This document shows, one piece after another, positions 33,762-43,133 of a DNA stretch of 64,000 bases. The stretch comes from Sulfuricurvum sp. PC08-66 (lineage in GTDB: Bacteria > Campylobacterota > Campylobacteria > Campylobacterales > Sulfurimonadaceae), in contig JQIT01000003.1 of the NCBI GenBank assembly GCA_000830255.1, forward strand, positions 243,661 to 307,660, given 5' to 3'. Position 1 is the stretch's first letter. Each line of letters begins with the position of its first letter. Position numbers and translations under genes: made by a program. The notes below the pieces were generated by a model. It had not been told where the DNA came from. It ran no database searches and saw only the letters and a program-made list of their open reading frames with translations.

Positions 33762-34526
33762 ATGGCTTATCGTTTTATCGCCAAAATAGCGCTTTTGGTA
33801 GCACTGTTGGGTCTACCTGCAAGTGCACAAGAGCTTGCCAATTTGGCGCAATCACTCATCGATTTGCGTGCAGAGGTAGAGACGCTACACACGCAAGTCG
33901 ATGATGCCAAATCGGAGTTTTCGACGCGTATGAAGTCGCTCAATGTTCAACGCACTGACATCGAGGCAAGTATCGCACGACAAGAGCTCAAAATCAAACA
34001 AATCGAGACGCAACTGGACAAAATCAAAGAGCGAATCGCACAAAAAAGTAGTGGTAGTAGCGCACTCAAAGAGGTAGCCAAAGTAGGGCTAGAGCAACTC
34101 AAAGCAGTTTTACCTAATGAATTGCCCTTCAAAATCAAAGACCGCATCGCTCAAATCGATGAGATTCAAGGCTCCATCGCTCAAAACCTCACTACACCCG
34201 AAAAGGCGTTGGGACGTGCATGGAGCATCTACGAAGACAATTTTCGTATGAGCCGTGAAAATGGACTCTTCCGCCAAAACATCACTATCGGCTCCAAAGA
34301 GTACCTAGCAGACGTAGTACGTATTGGAAACACGATGATGTTTTTCAAAACCACCGACGGTACGATGGGCTATTTTGCCAAATCAGGCGCCACATGGATG
34401 CCGATGGAAATCGTAGAGTCCAAACGCAAAGAGCTTGTCGATACACTTTTTGATTCGATGAAAAAACAGATTCGTAGCGGCTTTTTCATACTGCCCTATG
34501 CACTCAACACAGGAGCTGCACAATGA
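33762..34526 (+). CDS. periplasmic coiled-coil DUF3450 protein of TonB2-type system
   Basis: Start taken at ATG 33762, 7 nt after GGGGAG; the ATG at 33747 has no ribosome site. The 254-residue product has a signal peptide (IALLVALLGLPASA-QE), a long coiled-coil (about 20-110) and a C-terminal globular part (MSRENGLFRQNITIGSKEYL, TTDGTMGYFAKSGATW). DUF3450 proteins are regularly encoded before the large ExbB/TtpC gene of TonB2-type systems and probably work in its periplasmic assembly. ATGA overlap joins it to the next gene. Confidence 0.8.
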   Translation: MAYRFIAKIALLVALLGLPASAQELANLAQSLIDLRAEVETLHTQVDDAKSEFSTRMKSLNVQRTDIEASIARQELKIKQIETQLDKIKERIAQKSSGSSALKEVAKVGLEQLKAVLPNELPFKIKDRIAQIDEIQGSIAQNLTTPEKALGRAWSIYEDNFRMSRENGLFRQNITIGSKEYLADVVRIGNTMMFFKTTDGTMGYFAKSGATWMPMEIVESKRKELVDTLFDSMKKQIRSGFFILPYALNTGAAQ

Positions 34527-35836
34527 AAAAATTTCTACTTATTATCGTTTCATTGATGCTTTTGGGTCATGCGCAGGAGTCTAGCGACCTTGAGCTTGCG
34601 TATCAAAAAGAGTTTACTTTCCTCAAAGCGCAAAAACGAAGCCTCGAAGAGCGTCTAGGCACGATGAAGGCACATAACAAAGAGGCATTGCAAAAGGCAC
34701 AAAGCAATCTCGATACACTCCAAGCCAAGCTTATTCGTCTCGATACCGCAGTAGACCAAAAAGCGCAATCGTTGGCAAAAGCAGAGCGCGATGAGCAAGA
34801 TGTCTCTGACAACTCTCAAATCGTCGATAGCACTCTCATGCAGGTCAAAACGACACTCGAACCGCTAGGCTTTGTCATCGACCCCAAAGCCTCCAAAGCA
34901 CAAACGATGCGCGATGCTTTTGCTTTTGCTTCTCAAAAACTCTCCACCTTGGGCAGTGTGACAAAAACACAAGGGAGCTTTTTCTTGGCGGATGGTACCA
35001 GAGTAGAGGGAACCATTATCAAAGTGGGCAATATCGCCTCCTACGGTGTTGCTGGGGATAACGCAGTAGCACTTGTACCCGCAGGTGAGGGGCAGTTCAA
35101 AGCATGGGGAATGCCTGCCGCCAACAGTGCGCGCGCGCTGGACAAAGGCGAAACCGTCGATACACTCGCGATGTTCCTCTACGAAAACAGTGACAAAGAG
35201 ATAGAGGCCCCCAAAGAGAAGACGCTTATGGTTATTCTCAAAAGCGGTGGAGCAGTAGGTTGGGTTATCGTATCGCTTGGTGTTATTGCTATGTTGCTTA
35301 TTTTTGCACGTATTTTCTTCCTCAAACAAGCAGACTCTAATACAGCAAAAATTCGCGCAGAGGTCGTTCAAGCACTCCTAGAAGAGGGGCAAGAGCAAGC
35401 ACTCAAAGTGTGCAAAAAGAACAAGGGTGCCATTTCGAGAGTTTTGGCAACGACGATTCGCAACATCGACAGAGAGCGCGAGCATCTCGAAGATTTGGTC
35501 GCTGAATCGGTAATGCATGAGAACAACTATCTCGACCGTTTTGGTCAAGCTATTATGGTTATCGCTGCTGTGGCGCCCTTGCTTGGGCTTTTGGGGACAG
35601 TTACGGGGATGATTTCGACCTTCGATGTCATTACAGAGTTTGGTACAGGCGACCCAAAAATGCTCTCAGGCGGTATCTCTGAGGCACTTGTTACTACGGA
35701 GCTAGGTCTTATTGTCGCAATCCCAGGACTGCTTATGGGGAATTTGCTCAGCGGTTGGGCAGAGCGTATCAAAGATGGCATGGAGCAAGCGGCTCTTAAT
35801 ATCACCAACGTCTATTTGAATAAAAAGAAAGCGTAA
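34523..35836 (+). CDS. large ExbB-like proton-channel protein (TtpC type)
   Basis: The 437 residues begin with a signal peptide and a ~100-residue periplasmic coiled-coil, then a globular part (about 140-230), and end in a MotA/TolQ/ExbB domain (about 235-435) with three membrane helices and the conserved APLLGLLGTVTGMISTFDVI and EALVTTELGLIVAIPGLLMG. This is the plan of TtpC, the extra subunit of Vibrio TonB2 systems that is needed for receptor energisation. It overlaps its neighbours by 4 nt and 1 nt. Confidence 0.85.
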   Translation: MKKFLLIIVSLMLLGHAQESSDLELAYQKEFTFLKAQKRSLEERLGTMKAHNKEALQKAQSNLDTLQAKLIRLDTAVDQKAQSLAKAERDEQDVSDNSQIVDSTLMQVKTTLEPLGFVIDPKASKAQTMRDAFAFASQKLSTLGSVTKTQGSFFLADGTRVEGTIIKVGNIASYGVAGDNAVALVPAGEGQFKAWGMPAANSARALDKGETVDTLAMFLYENSDKEIEAPKEKTLMVILKSGGAVGWVIVSLGVIAMLLIFARIFFLKQADSNTAKIRAEVVQALLEEGQEQALKVCKKNKGAISRVLATTIRNIDREREHLEDLVAESVMHENNYLDRFGQAIMVIAAVAPLLGLLGTVTGMISTFDVITEFGTGDPKMLSGGISEALVTTELGLIVAIPGLLMGNLLSGWAERIKDGMEQAALNITNVYLNKKKA

Positions 35837-36432
35837 TGCAGTTCATCACACAGTTAGCGGAGTATATCCATGATGGCGGATGGGTCATGTGGCCTCTGCT
35901 CTTTTCGATATTCGTACTGTGGTATGCATTGGGTTTTCGCTATCACCGATTGCGACGTGGGAGCAACAAAAGCGTGCGTGACCTCATTCGCAAAAGTAAA
36001 AAAGGCGAGTGCAAAGCGCCCAAAGGGGTCATCGATAGCGCCGTACTTTTGGGGATGGATATCGTCAAAAATGCTCAACCAGAGTTAGCGCGCAAGATGC
36101 TCGATGATGCCTTTGGTGAGTATGAAATCGCGCTGAAAAAATACAAAGTGCTTGTACGTACCATCGTCGTCATTGCCCCTTTGGTTGGGCTTTTGGGGAC
36201 GGTTATTGGGATGATAGAGACTTTTGACAGTATGGCGACGATGAACCTCTTTTCGCAAAGTGGTGGTATCGCAGGAGGTATTAGTCAGGCACTCTTTACG
36301 ACACAGTTTGGTCTGGTCGTGGCAGTACCTGGGGTGGTTTTGGGGCGCTTGCTCGATAGACAGGAGCTACGCCTGACCAACGAACTGACACAAATCAAAG
36401 ATTTGGCATTGGCATTCAAGGATAACAGATGA
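35836..36432 (+). CDS. exbB: ExbB proton channel
   Basis: The 198-residue protein has three transmembrane helices and the MotA/TolQ/ExbB signature (APLVGLLGTVIGMIETFDSM; ALFTTQFGLVVAVPGVVLGR). With ExbD it makes the inner-membrane proton-driven motor that energises TonB. It starts on the TAATG junction with the TtpC-like gene, and exbD overlaps its end by 4 nt. Confidence 0.93.
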   Translation: MQFITQLAEYIHDGGWVMWPLLFSIFVLWYALGFRYHRLRRGSNKSVRDLIRKSKKGECKAPKGVIDSAVLLGMDIVKNAQPELARKMLDDAFGEYEIALKKYKVLVRTIVVIAPLVGLLGTVIGMIETFDSMATMNLFSQSGGIAGGISQALFTTQFGLVVAVPGVVLGRLLDRQELRLTNELTQIKDLALAFKDNR

Positions 36433-36833
36433 AATTTCGCAAGAAGAGTACAAAAGTAGAGGATATCGACCTATCGCCTCTCATCGATATGGTTTTTATT
36501 CTTTTGATATTTTTTATGGTCAGCTCCACCTTCACCAAAGATATGCAACTCGAACTTAACCGTCCAGGTGCAAGCAGTGCGAGCAAGTCAAGCACTAAAG
36601 TCGTGCGCGTCTACATCGATAAATTTAGTGATATTTATCTGGACGGTCAGCCTATCAAAGTATGGGCGATTCAGGGCAAATTGCGTGACATGATGCGCCT
36701 AAGCGACGAAAAATCGGTCTTGGTGGTCAGCGATGAAAACGTCAAAGCGGACACGCTTGTCGAGGTGGTCGACCAGTGTCGATTGGCAGGCGCCAAAGAT
36801 GTGGGTGTAGCTACCCAACGTGAAGCAGGGTGA
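36429..36833 (+). CDS. exbD: ExbD/TolR family motor protein
   Basis: The 134-residue protein has a short cytoplasmic start, one transmembrane helix with the functional Asp (IDLSPLIDMVFILLIFFMV) and a periplasmic ExbD domain (VLVVSDENVKADTLVEVVDQ). It completes the ExbB-ExbD motor. The start lies inside the exbB stop (ATGA). Confidence 0.93.
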   Translation: MKFRKKSTKVEDIDLSPLIDMVFILLIFFMVSSTFTKDMQLELNRPGASSASKSSTKVVRVYIDKFSDIYLDGQPIKVWAIQGKLRDMMRLSDEKSVLVVSDENVKADTLVEVVDQCRLAGAKDVGVATQREAG

Positions 36834-36839
36834 TAGCAC

Positions 36840-37487
36840 GTGCCACCCAAAAACAAAAACAGCATTATTTATCGAGATAATCGTCTCAAGGCACTCCTAT
36901 GGATGTTCATTGGAGGCATGGCGGTATTGGCATTTGCGCTTATCATGAATGAGTTTAGCTCACTGCCCAAGCCTGAAGCTAAAAAGCCAGTCACATCATT
37001 CCAAGTGGCACCGCCTCCACCGCCACCACCTCCACCGCCACCCAAGCCCAAGCCACCAGAGGCGAAGCCAAAAGCTACACCCAAAGCGGCTCCTCCTTCG
37101 CTAGGCTCCAATCTAGCAGGGGTAGATATGGGTCTAGGCGGTTTTGGTATGGACTCTAGTATGGACGATGGACTCTTGGGCGATACGAGCAATGTCGTCA
37201 TGACCGCAGATACGGTCGATGTCGCACCCAAACCAGCTACGCGCACCGCGATGGAGTACCCCAAAAAGGCACGCGAATTGGGTGTAGAGGGGCACGTGGT
37301 GATGAATTTGCTCATCGATGAAGAGGGGCGCGTCACCGCGGTCAAAGTCCTAGAGTCGATTCCCGAGGGGACTTTTGACGACGTAGCGCAAGCTGGCATC
37401 GTCTCGTGGGTCTTCAAACCTGCCATGTACCAAGGCAAAGCGGTCAAAGTATGGGCAAAACAAAAAGTGCGTTTTACGCTTAACTAG
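36840..37487 (+). CDS. tonB: TonB energy-transducing protein
   Basis: TonB spans the periplasm and passes motor energy to outer-membrane receptors. The 215-residue protein has one N-terminal helix (MFIGGMAVLAFALIMNEF), a proline-rich rod with eleven consecutive prolines followed by Lys-Pro repeats, and a C-terminal TonB domain (EYPKKARELGVEGHVVMNLL; VSWVFKPAMYQGKAVKVW). Translation starts at GTG, 6 nt after exbD. Confidence 0.93.
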   Translation: MPPKNKNSIIYRDNRLKALLWMFIGGMAVLAFALIMNEFSSLPKPEAKKPVTSFQVAPPPPPPPPPPPKPKPPEAKPKATPKAAPPSLGSNLAGVDMGLGGFGMDSSMDDGLLGDTSNVVMTADTVDVAPKPATRTAMEYPKKARELGVEGHVVMNLLIDEEGRVTAVKVLESIPEGTFDDVAQAGIVSWVFKPAMYQGKAVKVWAKQKVRFTLN

Positions 37488-37492
37488 GAAAA

Positions 37493-38638
37493 ATGATGCG
37501 ACCCTTAATGATGCTTTTTTTGGTGCTTGGGCTAGCTCTCGTACCGTTGTCTGCCAAGACCAAAGAGGAGAAGGTAGATTTTCTCTCTCTTGCGGCACTG
37601 CTCATGCGCGATGGTTACTACGACAGAGCCGAACAAGCCCTAAGCGAGGTCGATACCAACGATACCAAGGTCGATATGGCGCGTTTTTATACCTTGCATG
37701 GGTTGCTCTCGACCAAGCTTTCGCGCTTTGAGGAGTCGATTACCTATTTTTACAAGGCAATTGCACAAGGTCAAGAGGATAAAACACTCTATATCTACAT
37801 CGCACAGTCCCATTTCAGCCTCAAAGAGTATGCCAAAGCTATCGAGGCTCTCGATACAGCAGGCGAAATTGCCAAGACCAAAGCGGGACTTTTCGGACTC
37901 AAAGCGCAGTGCTATTTCGAGCTAGAGCAGGCGCAAAATGCTATCGATGTGTTGCGCGAGGGTATGGCACGCTTCGATGAGGATAGTACACTCTATCGAC
38001 AAACTTTTTTCTATTTGGCGCATTGGGGACTCTTCCAAGAGGCGATGCCTTACGCCCAAGGCTATATCGCACGTGAGAAAAATGCCAAGGCCTATATCGC
38101 CATCGCAAGTTTGCTCAAAAAAGCCAAACAACGTGCATTGGCAATTGGACTCATGGAGGAGGCAAAGCTTGCCTACCCCAAAGACGCCGATGCGATGGTG
38201 ATGCTAGCGCACCTCTATATCGATGAGGGCAAGCTCCATGCGGCGGCGGATCTCTTTGACCAAGCCTCCATCTATGAGAGCAAATATATCAAGGAGGCAG
38301 GCGAACTCTATCGACGTGCCAAGGCGCTCTATCGCGCGCTCTATTTCAATGCCCAAATCCTCGACCAAAAAGAGAAGCTCCAACAACGCTTGGCAATTTT
38401 GCTCGAATTTGGCGACTATGAAATCGCCGCGGCAATGGAGCAGTCGCTAGGTCGCGTGGGACTCATCGAGAATGAGGATATTCGCTACGCACTTGCCTTT
38501 ACCCTCTTCCAGACAGGTGAATACGGTGCGTGTGAGAGCCATTTGGCGCAGTTGACCCGCTCTGATTTGTTCCGCAAGGCTATCGAGCTGCGCAAAAGCA
38601 TTCAAAAATGCCAAGAGACCCCGTGGGAGTGTGAATGA
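37493..38638 (+). CDS. TPR protein of the TonB2-type operon
   Basis: The 381 residues comprise a signal peptide (MLFLVLGLALVPLSA) and a nearly continuous array of TPR-like helix pairs (LKEYAKAIEALDTAGEIA; RDGYYDRAEQALSEVD-type units). TPR proteins encoded directly after tonB are a regular part of TtpC-type clusters and support function of the TonB2 system. It starts 5 nt after tonB and overlaps the receptor gene by 4 nt. Confidence 0.8.
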   Translation: MMRPLMMLFLVLGLALVPLSAKTKEEKVDFLSLAALLMRDGYYDRAEQALSEVDTNDTKVDMARFYTLHGLLSTKLSRFEESITYFYKAIAQGQEDKTLYIYIAQSHFSLKEYAKAIEALDTAGEIAKTKAGLFGLKAQCYFELEQAQNAIDVLREGMARFDEDSTLYRQTFFYLAHWGLFQEAMPYAQGYIAREKNAKAYIAIASLLKKAKQRALAIGLMEEAKLAYPKDADAMVMLAHLYIDEGKLHAAADLFDQASIYESKYIKEAGELYRRAKALYRALYFNAQILDQKEKLQQRLAILLEFGDYEIAAAMEQSLGRVGLIENEDIRYALAFTLFQTGEYGACESHLAQLTRSDLFRKAIELRKSIQKCQETPWECE

Positions 38639-41600
38639 TGCGATACCTCTTTGCAGCTATTTTGTTCGGGCAGATGCTCTTGGCAGGCATGGGTGAATTA
38701 ACACTCTTTATTTTCCGTGATGGTATGCCCCAAAGCGGTGCTACGGTGCTTATCGATGACAACCTCACGCACACCACCGATGCAGACGGAGCTATTTATG
38801 TACGTCTCGAAGAGGGTGCACATCGCGCCGTCATCAATGCCTACGAGGGTGAGCGCCTTATCGCACACGCCAAACAGCCCTTCGCTATTGCGGCAGGTCA
38901 AAATACGGAGCTTATCGTGGCGCTTACTGCGACGGGGGAAGTAGCACGTATCGAGGCAGAGACCCCTGCAGGTGCCGTCGATGCCAATGTGAGTCAAGTC
39001 GTCGAAGCCAACCTCACATCGGGAATTTTGGCAGGGGTATTGGTCAATATGGAAGACCAAAAGCCCATCGAAAAGGCAAAGGTCTTTGTCAAAGGCTCCT
39101 CGATGACTGCCATTTCAGATGCCAACGGTAGCTTCACCCTCGAACTTACCGAGGGCAATCACACCCTCTCTATCATCCATGACAAATTCTCCGCACAAAC
39201 CCTCACGGTAACTATCGTAGGCGATACTCGCACCGAAAAATCTATCGAACTTAGCCCCGCAGGACTAGAGATGGAGGAGTTTGTGGTACTTGTACCGCAT
39301 GTGGAGGGGACGATTGCCGCTGATTTGTCCGAACAAAAAAACAGTGATAGCATGGGCAATGTTTTGGGAAGCGCGCAATTTAGCAAAACAGGTGACAGCA
39401 GTGCCGCTGCCGCACTCAAACGTGTCAGTGGTATCACCATCGTAGGCGGCAAATATGTCTTCATTCGAGGATTGGGGGACAGATACTCGACCATCTTGCT
39501 CAACGATATGTATATTCCTAGTCCAGAACCTACCAAGCGTGTCGTACCACTCGATATCTTCCCTACGTCGGTTATTAGCAGTATCAAAATTCAAAAATCG
39601 TACGCGTCAGATATCCCAGGAAGTTTTGGGGGTGGTGCGGTACTTATTCGCAGTAAAAACTTATCAGACGAAGGGTTTAAGCTCAATGCAGGAGTCTCAC
39701 TCTCTTTTGAGAGCGATATAGGTAGCACGATTATCACCAATCCAGACAATAAAATTGGCATACCTCAATCTGTTATAGACGCCAGCGCGAATTTCAAAGA
39801 GATTGCCTTTAACACTGCCATGACAAAAACGATGGCGGATTATCGTCAATACAATACACAAAACGCTATGTTGCTACCTGGGTATAAATTTTCAGCAGGT
39901 GTGGGTGACTCCTATACGCTAGCAAATGGATGGAAATTGGGCTATTTAGGCTCATTTTTTTATGGAACGACACCCAGTAGCGATACGGTCGCTTTTAATA
40001 AATATGTTTACAGTGATGGCGTAGGCGAGCTACTGGAGGCGACATCAACGCGTGAAGTGTATGAAGTGGCGCAAAAGTATGGTGGATTGGTAAGCATTGG
40101 GCTTGATGTGGGTGACATGCTCAAACTAAAATATTCGATGCTTTGGATAGAGGAGGAAAAAGAGTCAACCACTACGGGAAAAACTGACAATTCAGGAACA
40201 ACCGTCGATTACGATTACACCTATTTAGAGTATATACGACAGACTATTTTTATGAATCAGCTCAACATGGAGTATGAGCTAGGTACAGCACAAAATGTCG
40301 ATGGAGTGTGGGATAATCTCATTATCGAAGCTGCAGCAGAGTATGGCATGGCATTGCGAAAAGAGCCTGGAACCATCGAATATGCCCGTAATTATTTAAG
40401 TGGACAAACCTATCTTGACCAAAAAACGTGGTATTTGTACTCCGATTTGATTGACAATGTTTTTAACTATCGAGCAGATTTTAAACTCCCCTATCTTTTT
40501 AATGATGTAGAAAATTACACGCAAGCGGGACTCTTTATCTATAACAAATCGCGTACCGCAGACAATCGTCGATTCAAAATGGAGCATTTTTTAGGGGATC
40601 AGACAGACAGTTCTGCTATCGATACGCTCTTTTCTAGTGCAAATGCTTCTAGTAGCGACATCGCATTTTCAACCAACTTTCGCGAGGATGATGCATACAG
40701 CGCCACAGAAAATCAGCTCGCTTTTTATCTAAAGCAATTTTTATCTGTCACGCCTGCTTTTGATGTTATTGCAGGGGTGCGTCAAGAGAGTTCTACGCAA
40801 CAGCTTATCGATACTGCAACAAAGAAACCCTACACCCCTTTGGAGAGTAGCAATCTCTTGCCTGCTGTAGCGCTGACTTATCGACTCGGTGATGCCGTGC
40901 AACTTCGCGGTGGCTATTCGGTGACCTTGAGTCGCCCCGACTTTCGGGAATTTAGTCCTAATCGTTTCAAAGACCCTATTACAGGAAATATTATTTTCGG
41001 TAATCCTGATTTGAAATCTACGGCCATTACCAACTATGACGCAAAAGTGGAGTGGTTCTTGTCTGCAGAGGAGAGTATCGCACTCTCGCTCTTTGCAAAA
41101 GAGTTTGAAAATCCTATCGAGACAATTAATGTGCTCGATATTCAAAGCGGTTCAAGTACACAGCTCGTCTCTTTTCGTAATGCAATCAGTGCAAGCAGCT
41201 ATGGGCTAGAGTTTGATTTGCGCAAACGGTTTGGCTTTTTGGGTGATTGGATGGAGAATATGGTTTTTGGTACCAACTACAGCTATATCTACTCGCAAGT
41301 CAAGCTCAATTATGTAGCAAATGATGAGTTTTTGAGTAATCTCACCTCGACCGAGCGTCCGATGCAGGGACAATCCCCCTATGTCGTTAATATGCAGTTT
41401 GGATATGACGCGGTAGATGGCGGCAGTAGTTTATTGTTGCTTTATAATGAAATTGGAAAACGTATCTATGCCCTTGGAACCTATGGGAATGCGGATGAAT
41501 ATGAGCAGCCTTTCCGAAAGCTTGATATTGCTGGCAGTACGAAAGTAAGCCTATTAGGTTTGGAAGATTTGACCCTCAAAGCAAAAGCAAGCAATCTTCT

Positions 41601-41694
41601 TGATAGCGAAGTGGTCATTACCAAGGGTGAAAACATCGCTCGCACTTATAAGCCTGGACAATCCTATTCGCTTTCGTTGAGCGGAAGCTTTTGA
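38635..41694 (+). CDS. large TonB-dependent receptor with N-terminal carboxypeptidase-regulatory-like domains
   Basis: The 1019-residue protein has a signal peptide, two carboxypeptidase-regulatory-like Ig folds (about 20-100 and 125-210; KVFVKGSSMTAISDANGSF), a possible TonB box near MEEFVVLV, a plug domain (about 240-345; ALKRVSGITIVGGKYVFIRG) and a barrel (345-1019; LPAVALTYRLGDAVQLRGGY) ending in a terminal Phe. It is the terminal gene of the TonB operon and thus its probable dedicated client. The substrate is unknown; the Pho-box-like promoter points to a phosphorus source. Confidence 0.88.
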   Translation: MMRYLFAAILFGQMLLAGMGELTLFIFRDGMPQSGATVLIDDNLTHTTDADGAIYVRLEEGAHRAVINAYEGERLIAHAKQPFAIAAGQNTELIVALTATGEVARIEAETPAGAVDANVSQVVEANLTSGILAGVLVNMEDQKPIEKAKVFVKGSSMTAISDANGSFTLELTEGNHTLSIIHDKFSAQTLTVTIVGDTRTEKSIELSPAGLEMEEFVVLVPHVEGTIAADLSEQKNSDSMGNVLGSAQFSKTGDSSAAAALKRVSGITIVGGKYVFIRGLGDRYSTILLNDMYIPSPEPTKRVVPLDIFPTSVISSIKIQKSYASDIPGSFGGGAVLIRSKNLSDEGFKLNAGVSLSFESDIGSTIITNPDNKIGIPQSVIDASANFKEIAFNTAMTKTMADYRQYNTQNAMLLPGYKFSAGVGDSYTLANGWKLGYLGSFFYGTTPSSDTVAFNKYVYSDGVGELLEATSTREVYEVAQKYGGLVSIGLDVGDMLKLKYSMLWIEEEKESTTTGKTDNSGTTVDYDYTYLEYIRQTIFMNQLNMEYELGTAQNVDGVWDNLIIEAAAEYGMALRKEPGTIEYARNYLSGQTYLDQKTWYLYSDLIDNVFNYRADFKLPYLFNDVENYTQAGLFIYNKSRTADNRRFKMEHFLGDQTDSSAIDTLFSSANASSSDIAFSTNFREDDAYSATENQLAFYLKQFLSVTPAFDVIAGVRQESSTQQLIDTATKKPYTPLESSNLLPAVALTYRLGDAVQLRGGYSVTLSRPDFREFSPNRFKDPITGNIIFGNPDLKSTAITNYDAKVEWFLSAEESIALSLFAKEFENPIETINVLDIQSGSSTQLVSFRNAISASSYGLEFDLRKRFGFLGDWMENMVFGTNYSYIYSQVKLNYVANDEFLSNLTSTERPMQGQSPYVVNMQFGYDAVDGGSSLLLLYNEIGKRIYALGTYGNADEYEQPFRKLDIAGSTKVSLLGLEDLTLKAKASNLLDSEVVITKGENIARTYKPGQSYSLSLSGSF

Positions 41695-41704
41695 TACTCT
41701 TTTT

Positions 41705-41759
41705 GTAACCAAACGGTAACCTTTTTGTAAACAAGCGGTAACCAACTCCTTGTACTATC
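41705..41759 (+). promoter_or_regulatory. four-fold GTAAC repeat array and -10 box
   Basis: TGTAAC (41705), GGTAAC (41716), TGTAAA (41727) and GGTAAC (41738) are spaced exactly 11 bp apart. Ten nucleotides after the last repeat comes TACTAT (41754-41759). This matches the geometry of the TonB operon promoter, so one response regulator, probably PhoB-like, is expected to activate both. Confidence 0.7.
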
Positions 41760-41785
41760 TGCGAAACTTTTCAAGGAGCAATACA

Positions 41786-43048
41786 ATGGTAAAAAGTTCA
41801 ACAATCGCCCTAAGCGCACTAGCAGCAGCTGCGCTGTTCGTCTCTGGATGTAATCCTACAACTACAGCAGCAACATCAAACTGTGACAGCAACTATGTTG
41901 ATGAAGTTCTTGCTTCAACAATTACTGCTGACAAAACGTTGGATGCTACAAAAGTATACGGTTTGGACGGCAAAGTAGTCGTAACAAGCAGCTCAAAACT
42001 TACTATCCCTGCAGGTACAAAAATCGCGGGTTGTACAGCTAAATCTTTCTTGTTGATTGACAAAGGTTCAAAAATCGATGCTAACGGTACTTTGGCAAAA
42101 CCCATTGTATTTACATCATTGCTTGATGTCAAAGGTGAGTCAGGTGACGATCGTGTTGGCGAGTGGGGTGGTTTGACACTTCTTGGTGGTGCCTATACCA
42201 ATGCAGGTGCAAAAACATACGAAGCGAGTACAGAGTCTTACGGAAGTGCTACACATACAGACGATAACCAATCAAGTGGTTCACTCAAATATGTTGTTAT
42301 CAAACATACTGGTTTTGAAGTAGAGACAGATAAAGAGCTTAACGGTCTTAGCCTTGCAGGTGTTGGTAGTGGAACAACTATCGAGAACATCGCAATCATC
42401 GGTGGTGCGGATGACGGTGTGGAAATGTGGGGCGGTACTGTAAACGTAAATGGTATCTATGTTTACAATGCAAAAGATGACTCTATCGATACTGACCTTG
42501 GTTACAACGGTACAGTTACCAATGCTTATGTTGTACAAAACTTGGTAGATGCTACTACTTTTGACTCTTCAGGTATGGAGTTTGGTAATGATAGCAACAG
42601 CTTTCACACTGACGAAACTAATGCTACATACCCACGTATCGTAAATGCAACTATCGAAGCTAAAGCAGGTGGTTTGTACTTGAAAAACGACGCTGGCGGA
42701 ATTTTCAACAACGTGTTGGTGAAAAAAGTTTCTACAGCTGCTACTTCATCGGGTGACAAAAAATACGCTGTTGTTACACACCGTACAACAGATACTTTTG
42801 ATACAAACGCTACAAAACTCGAAGGCAATGTCTCTTTCTGGAATGCAGCTTTGGGTGATACATCGAATATCTATGCAACTGGAAACACAAAAGACTCTAA
42901 CACAACGCACACAGCTGCACAATACTGGCCAACCAATGTAAATCTTAATACATTTGCTATTGATACAAATGGTTCAGGTACTACTGGCGCAACAATTGCT
43001 AACATCTGGAAAGGTGCTGAAGGCAATAACACTACTGCACTTAAGTAG
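41786..43048 (+). CDS. right-handed beta-helix lipoprotein, GTAAC-box regulated
   Basis: Start at ATG 41786, 7 nt after AAGGAG. The 420-residue lipoprotein (lipobox LFVSGC) carries stacked strand repeats typical of a parallel beta-helix (LTIPAGTKIAG, GSGTTIENIAIIGGADDGVEM, GTVNVNGIYVYNAKDDSIDT). Five glycosylation sequons are present (ETNAT, DTNAT, EGNVS, DSNTT, EGNNT). Codon use favours T-ending codons such as GGT, GCT and GTT more than its neighbours, which fits high expression. Similar lipoproteins accompany TtpC-type TonB operons in other proteobacteria; a nutrient-binding or surface role is inferred. Confidence 0.75.
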   Translation: MVKSSTIALSALAAAALFVSGCNPTTTAATSNCDSNYVDEVLASTITADKTLDATKVYGLDGKVVVTSSSKLTIPAGTKIAGCTAKSFLLIDKGSKIDANGTLAKPIVFTSLLDVKGESGDDRVGEWGGLTLLGGAYTNAGAKTYEASTESYGSATHTDDNQSSGSLKYVVIKHTGFEVETDKELNGLSLAGVGSGTTIENIAIIGGADDGVEMWGGTVNVNGIYVYNAKDDSIDTDLGYNGTVTNAYVVQNLVDATTFDSSGMEFGNDSNSFHTDETNATYPRIVNATIEAKAGGLYLKNDAGGIFNNVLVKKVSTAATSSGDKKYAVVTHRTTDTFDTNATKLEGNVSFWNAALGDTSNIYATGNTKDSNTTHTAAQYWPTNVNLNTFAIDTNGSGTTGATIANIWKGAEGNNTTALK

Positions 43049-43058
43049 TAGTTTCTTC

Positions 43059-43100
43059 CTTCCCAAGTCCCCCTTCTGGCTTGGGAAGTCCCCTCTTTTT
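43059..43100. terminator. intrinsic terminator between convergent genes
   Basis: CTTCCCAAG (43059-43067) pairs perfectly with CTTGGGAAG (43080-43088), followed by TCCCCTCTTTTT. It lies 11 nt after the beta-helix gene and before the convergent ald stop, so it probably ends the plus-strand transcript. Confidence 0.75.
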
Positions 43101-43133
43101 CTCCCTTTTTTCTCAATACAAAAAACTCTAACT

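Noticed and set aside
37000..37045. CCA/CCG-rich repeat tract
   Set aside because: It encodes the normal proline-rich rod of TonB.
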